From Methanolobus sp. UBA118 (GTDB taxonomy: Archaea > Halobacteriota > Methanosarcinia > Methanosarcinales > Methanosarcinaceae), in the NCBI GenBank assembly GCA_002508635.1, contig DACO01000095.1, forward strand, positions 17,051 to 22,681: 5,631 bases of DNA, written 5' to 3'. Positions 4,723 through 5,631 of this stretch are shown here, piece after piece; the first letter of the stretch is position 1; the number at the start of each line of letters is the position of its first letter. Position numbers and translations under genes: made by a program. Under the pieces are notes generated by a model. The model did no database searches and had not been told where the DNA came from. It was given only the letters and a program-made list of their open reading frames with translations.

Positions 4723-5403
4723 ATGCCTATGACCGTTAAAAGTATACCAATCGGCTTACTAATAATATCTTGCATCATTTCGGGCTTTATTCTGTTTTCC
4801 GGCTGTATAGATGAAAGTGACACTCAGCAGACTTACAATACCTCGGCGGAAGTTACCGAATATGAGGGACGGGAACTGACACCTATCTCCGAGCAGCGCA
4901 ATAATGCGATCAGAGGAATTCAGCAGATCGATCCTGACACATATCAATTGCGGGTATACGGTATGGTGGACAATCCCATGAACATAAGTTATGACCAGTT
5001 GACAGCCTATCCTTCTGATACCAGATTTGTAAGGCTGGACTGTGTGGAAGGCTGGGGTTTTGATGCCATATGGACAGGTGTGACACTGAACACTATCTTT
5101 GAAGAGGCACAGGTACAGGAAAACGCCACTAACGTCATATTCTACTGTGAAGACGGTTATTCCACATCACTTGAACTCGACTACCTGGCAGACAATGACA
5201 TTATGCTGGCATATGAACTCAATAATGTAACCCTGCCACCTGAAAGAGGATTCCCTATACAGGTTGTTGCCGAAGACAAGTACGGTTATAAATGGGCTAA
5301 ATGGGTCACGGGCATAGAAGTAACCGATGAACCATACGAAGGGTACTGGGAGAAAGTAGGTTACAACAATAATGCCGATGTTGGCGGACCTGCTTTCGGA
5401 TAA
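4723..5403 (+). CDS. Molybdopterin-binding-domain lipoprotein (sulfite oxidase/MsrP fold)
   Basis: A 226-residue exported protein. The N-terminus is a lipoprotein signal: MPMTVK, a hydrophobic stretch, then the lipobox FSGC with Cys28, followed by an acidic linker (IDESD). It would be anchored on the outer face of the membrane. Residues ~60-205 are an oxidoreductase molybdopterin-binding domain. RFVRLDCVEGW carries Cys107, the presumed Mo ligand. Then come WTGVTL (117-122), YCEDGYSTSLEL (141-152) and RGFPIQVV...KYGYKWAKWVTGIEV (175-200), all hallmark stretches of the family. Unlike MsrP/YedY, the signal has no twin arginine. The substrate cannot be told; sulfite, sulfoxides or other small oxides are possible. 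ATG 4723 is chosen; GTG 4717 and ATG 4729 are also in frame, and none has a clear ribosome site. It probably shares a transcript with the winged-helix gene upstream. Confidence 0.87.
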   Translation: MPMTVKSIPIGLLIISCIISGFILFSGCIDESDTQQTYNTSAEVTEYEGRELTPISEQRNNAIRGIQQIDPDTYQLRVYGMVDNPMNISYDQLTAYPSDTRFVRLDCVEGWGFDAIWTGVTLNTIFEEAQVQENATNVIFYCEDGYSTSLELDYLADNDIMLAYELNNVTLPPERGFPIQVVAEDKYGYKWAKWVTGIEVTDEPYEGYWEKVGYNNNADVGGPAFG

Positions 5404-5435
5404 GCTCAAAACCTATCGTGGAATTATCCCCGGAA

Positions 5436-5446
5436 TTTTTTCTTTT
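5436..5446 (+). terminator. T-tract after the molybdopterin lipoprotein gene
   Basis: TTTTTTCTTTT lies 32 bases after the TAA, preceded by a GGAATT direct repeat (5420-5425 and 5432-5437) and a weak CCGG. It fits a simple archaeal U-tract terminator. Confidence 0.45.
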
Positions 5447-5473
5447 ACTTCACCTGATCTAACAAAACGTTAA

Positions 5474-5480
5474 TTTATAC
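5474..5480 (+). promoter_or_regulatory. TATA box of the ABC ATPase gene, leaderless spacing
   Basis: TTTATAC is centred about 24 bases before ATG 5501, so transcription would start at or next to the start codon. The bases between (5481-5500) contain no GG or GGAG, which fits leaderless translation. Confidence 0.45.
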
Positions 5481-5500
5481 TGACCGTGAATATCTAGCCG

Positions 5501-5631
5501 ATGGATACGATCATATCGGCCCGCGGAATCAGAAAAAGCTTCGGAAAGCATAAAGCACTCAGGAATATAGATCTGGAAATCAAAAAAGGCGAATCCTTAG
5601 CGATATTCGGTCCCAATGGTGCAGGAAAAAC
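5501..5631 (+). CDS. ABC transporter ATP-binding protein, N-terminus (partial), CcmA-like
   Basis: The frame is open from ATG 5501 to the window edge and gives 43 codons. They show the start of an ABC ATPase: strand IISARGIRKSFGKHKALRNI (4-23), with F14 in the A-loop position that stacks on adenine, then DLEIKKGESLAIF. The Walker A motif GPNGAGK (37-43) is cut by the window end. The phrase GESLAIFGPNGAGK resembles CcmA heme-exporter and related ABC-2-type drug or polysaccharide ATPases. A CcmA identity would suit the neighbouring extracytoplasmic redox lipoprotein and cytochrome-containing Methanosarcinaceae, but this is inference. The signature motif and Walker B lie outside the window. No Shine-Dalgarno site is seen; the TATA spacing points to a leaderless mRNA. 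Confidence 0.85.
   Translation, partial: MDTIISARGIRKSFGKHKALRNIDLEIKKGESLAIFGPNGAGK

Overview
The window most resembles the chromosome of a methanogenic archaeon of the Methanosarcinaceae (Methanolobus, Methanococcoides or Methanosarcina type). The grounds are archaeal TATA boxes such as TTTATATAT in front of genes, GGAG or GGAAGTGAT ribosome sites on some genes and none on others, moderate GC, and small winged-helix proteins of methanogen style. The genus is inference; no ribosomal or methanogenesis gene is present to prove it.

Layout. Positions 1-36 are the last codons of an upstream gene. A small winged-helix regulator (85-378, +) meets a class I SAM-dependent methyltransferase (399-998, -) tail to tail. 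A 175-bp divergent region (999-1173) carries three dyad-like sites and the promoter of an FTR1/EfeU-type iron permease (1174-1983, +), which ends in a hairpin plus T-tract. A CoA-binding-fold protein (2141-2569, +) and a membrane-bound YbcI/YdjM (DUF457) type metal-dependent hydrolase with a long C-terminal extension (2675-3760, +) follow, each apparently with its own promoter. Then comes a small protein I do not recognise (3838-4215, +), with repeats around its TATA box. Its stop codon overlaps a 97-bp element bounded by a perfect 17-bp inverted repeat (4214-4310). A second winged-helix protein (4404-4703, +) lies 19 bp upstream of an exported molybdopterin-binding-domain lipoprotein of the sulfite oxidase/MsrP fold (4723-5403, +). 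The window closes inside the first 43 codons of an ABC transporter ATPase (5501-5631, +), which resembles CcmA-type ATPases.

How they may work together. Most genes look like single transcription units. The clearest candidate operon is 4404-5403, where a DNA-binding protein with a dyad over its own promoter precedes the molybdopterin lipoprotein. The iron permease promoter has GGT/AACC sites on both sides of its TATA box, which fits metal-dependent repression by a DtxR-like protein. If the last gene is a heme-export ATPase, the right end would concern extracytoplasmic redox proteins.

The most unusual signals are non-coding: the 17-bp inverted-repeat element, the repeats around the 3838 promoter, and the paired sites at the iron permease promoter. 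No complete new multi-gene system is evident. The uncharacterised 3838-4215 gene with its repeat-rich flanks is the best candidate for something undescribed.
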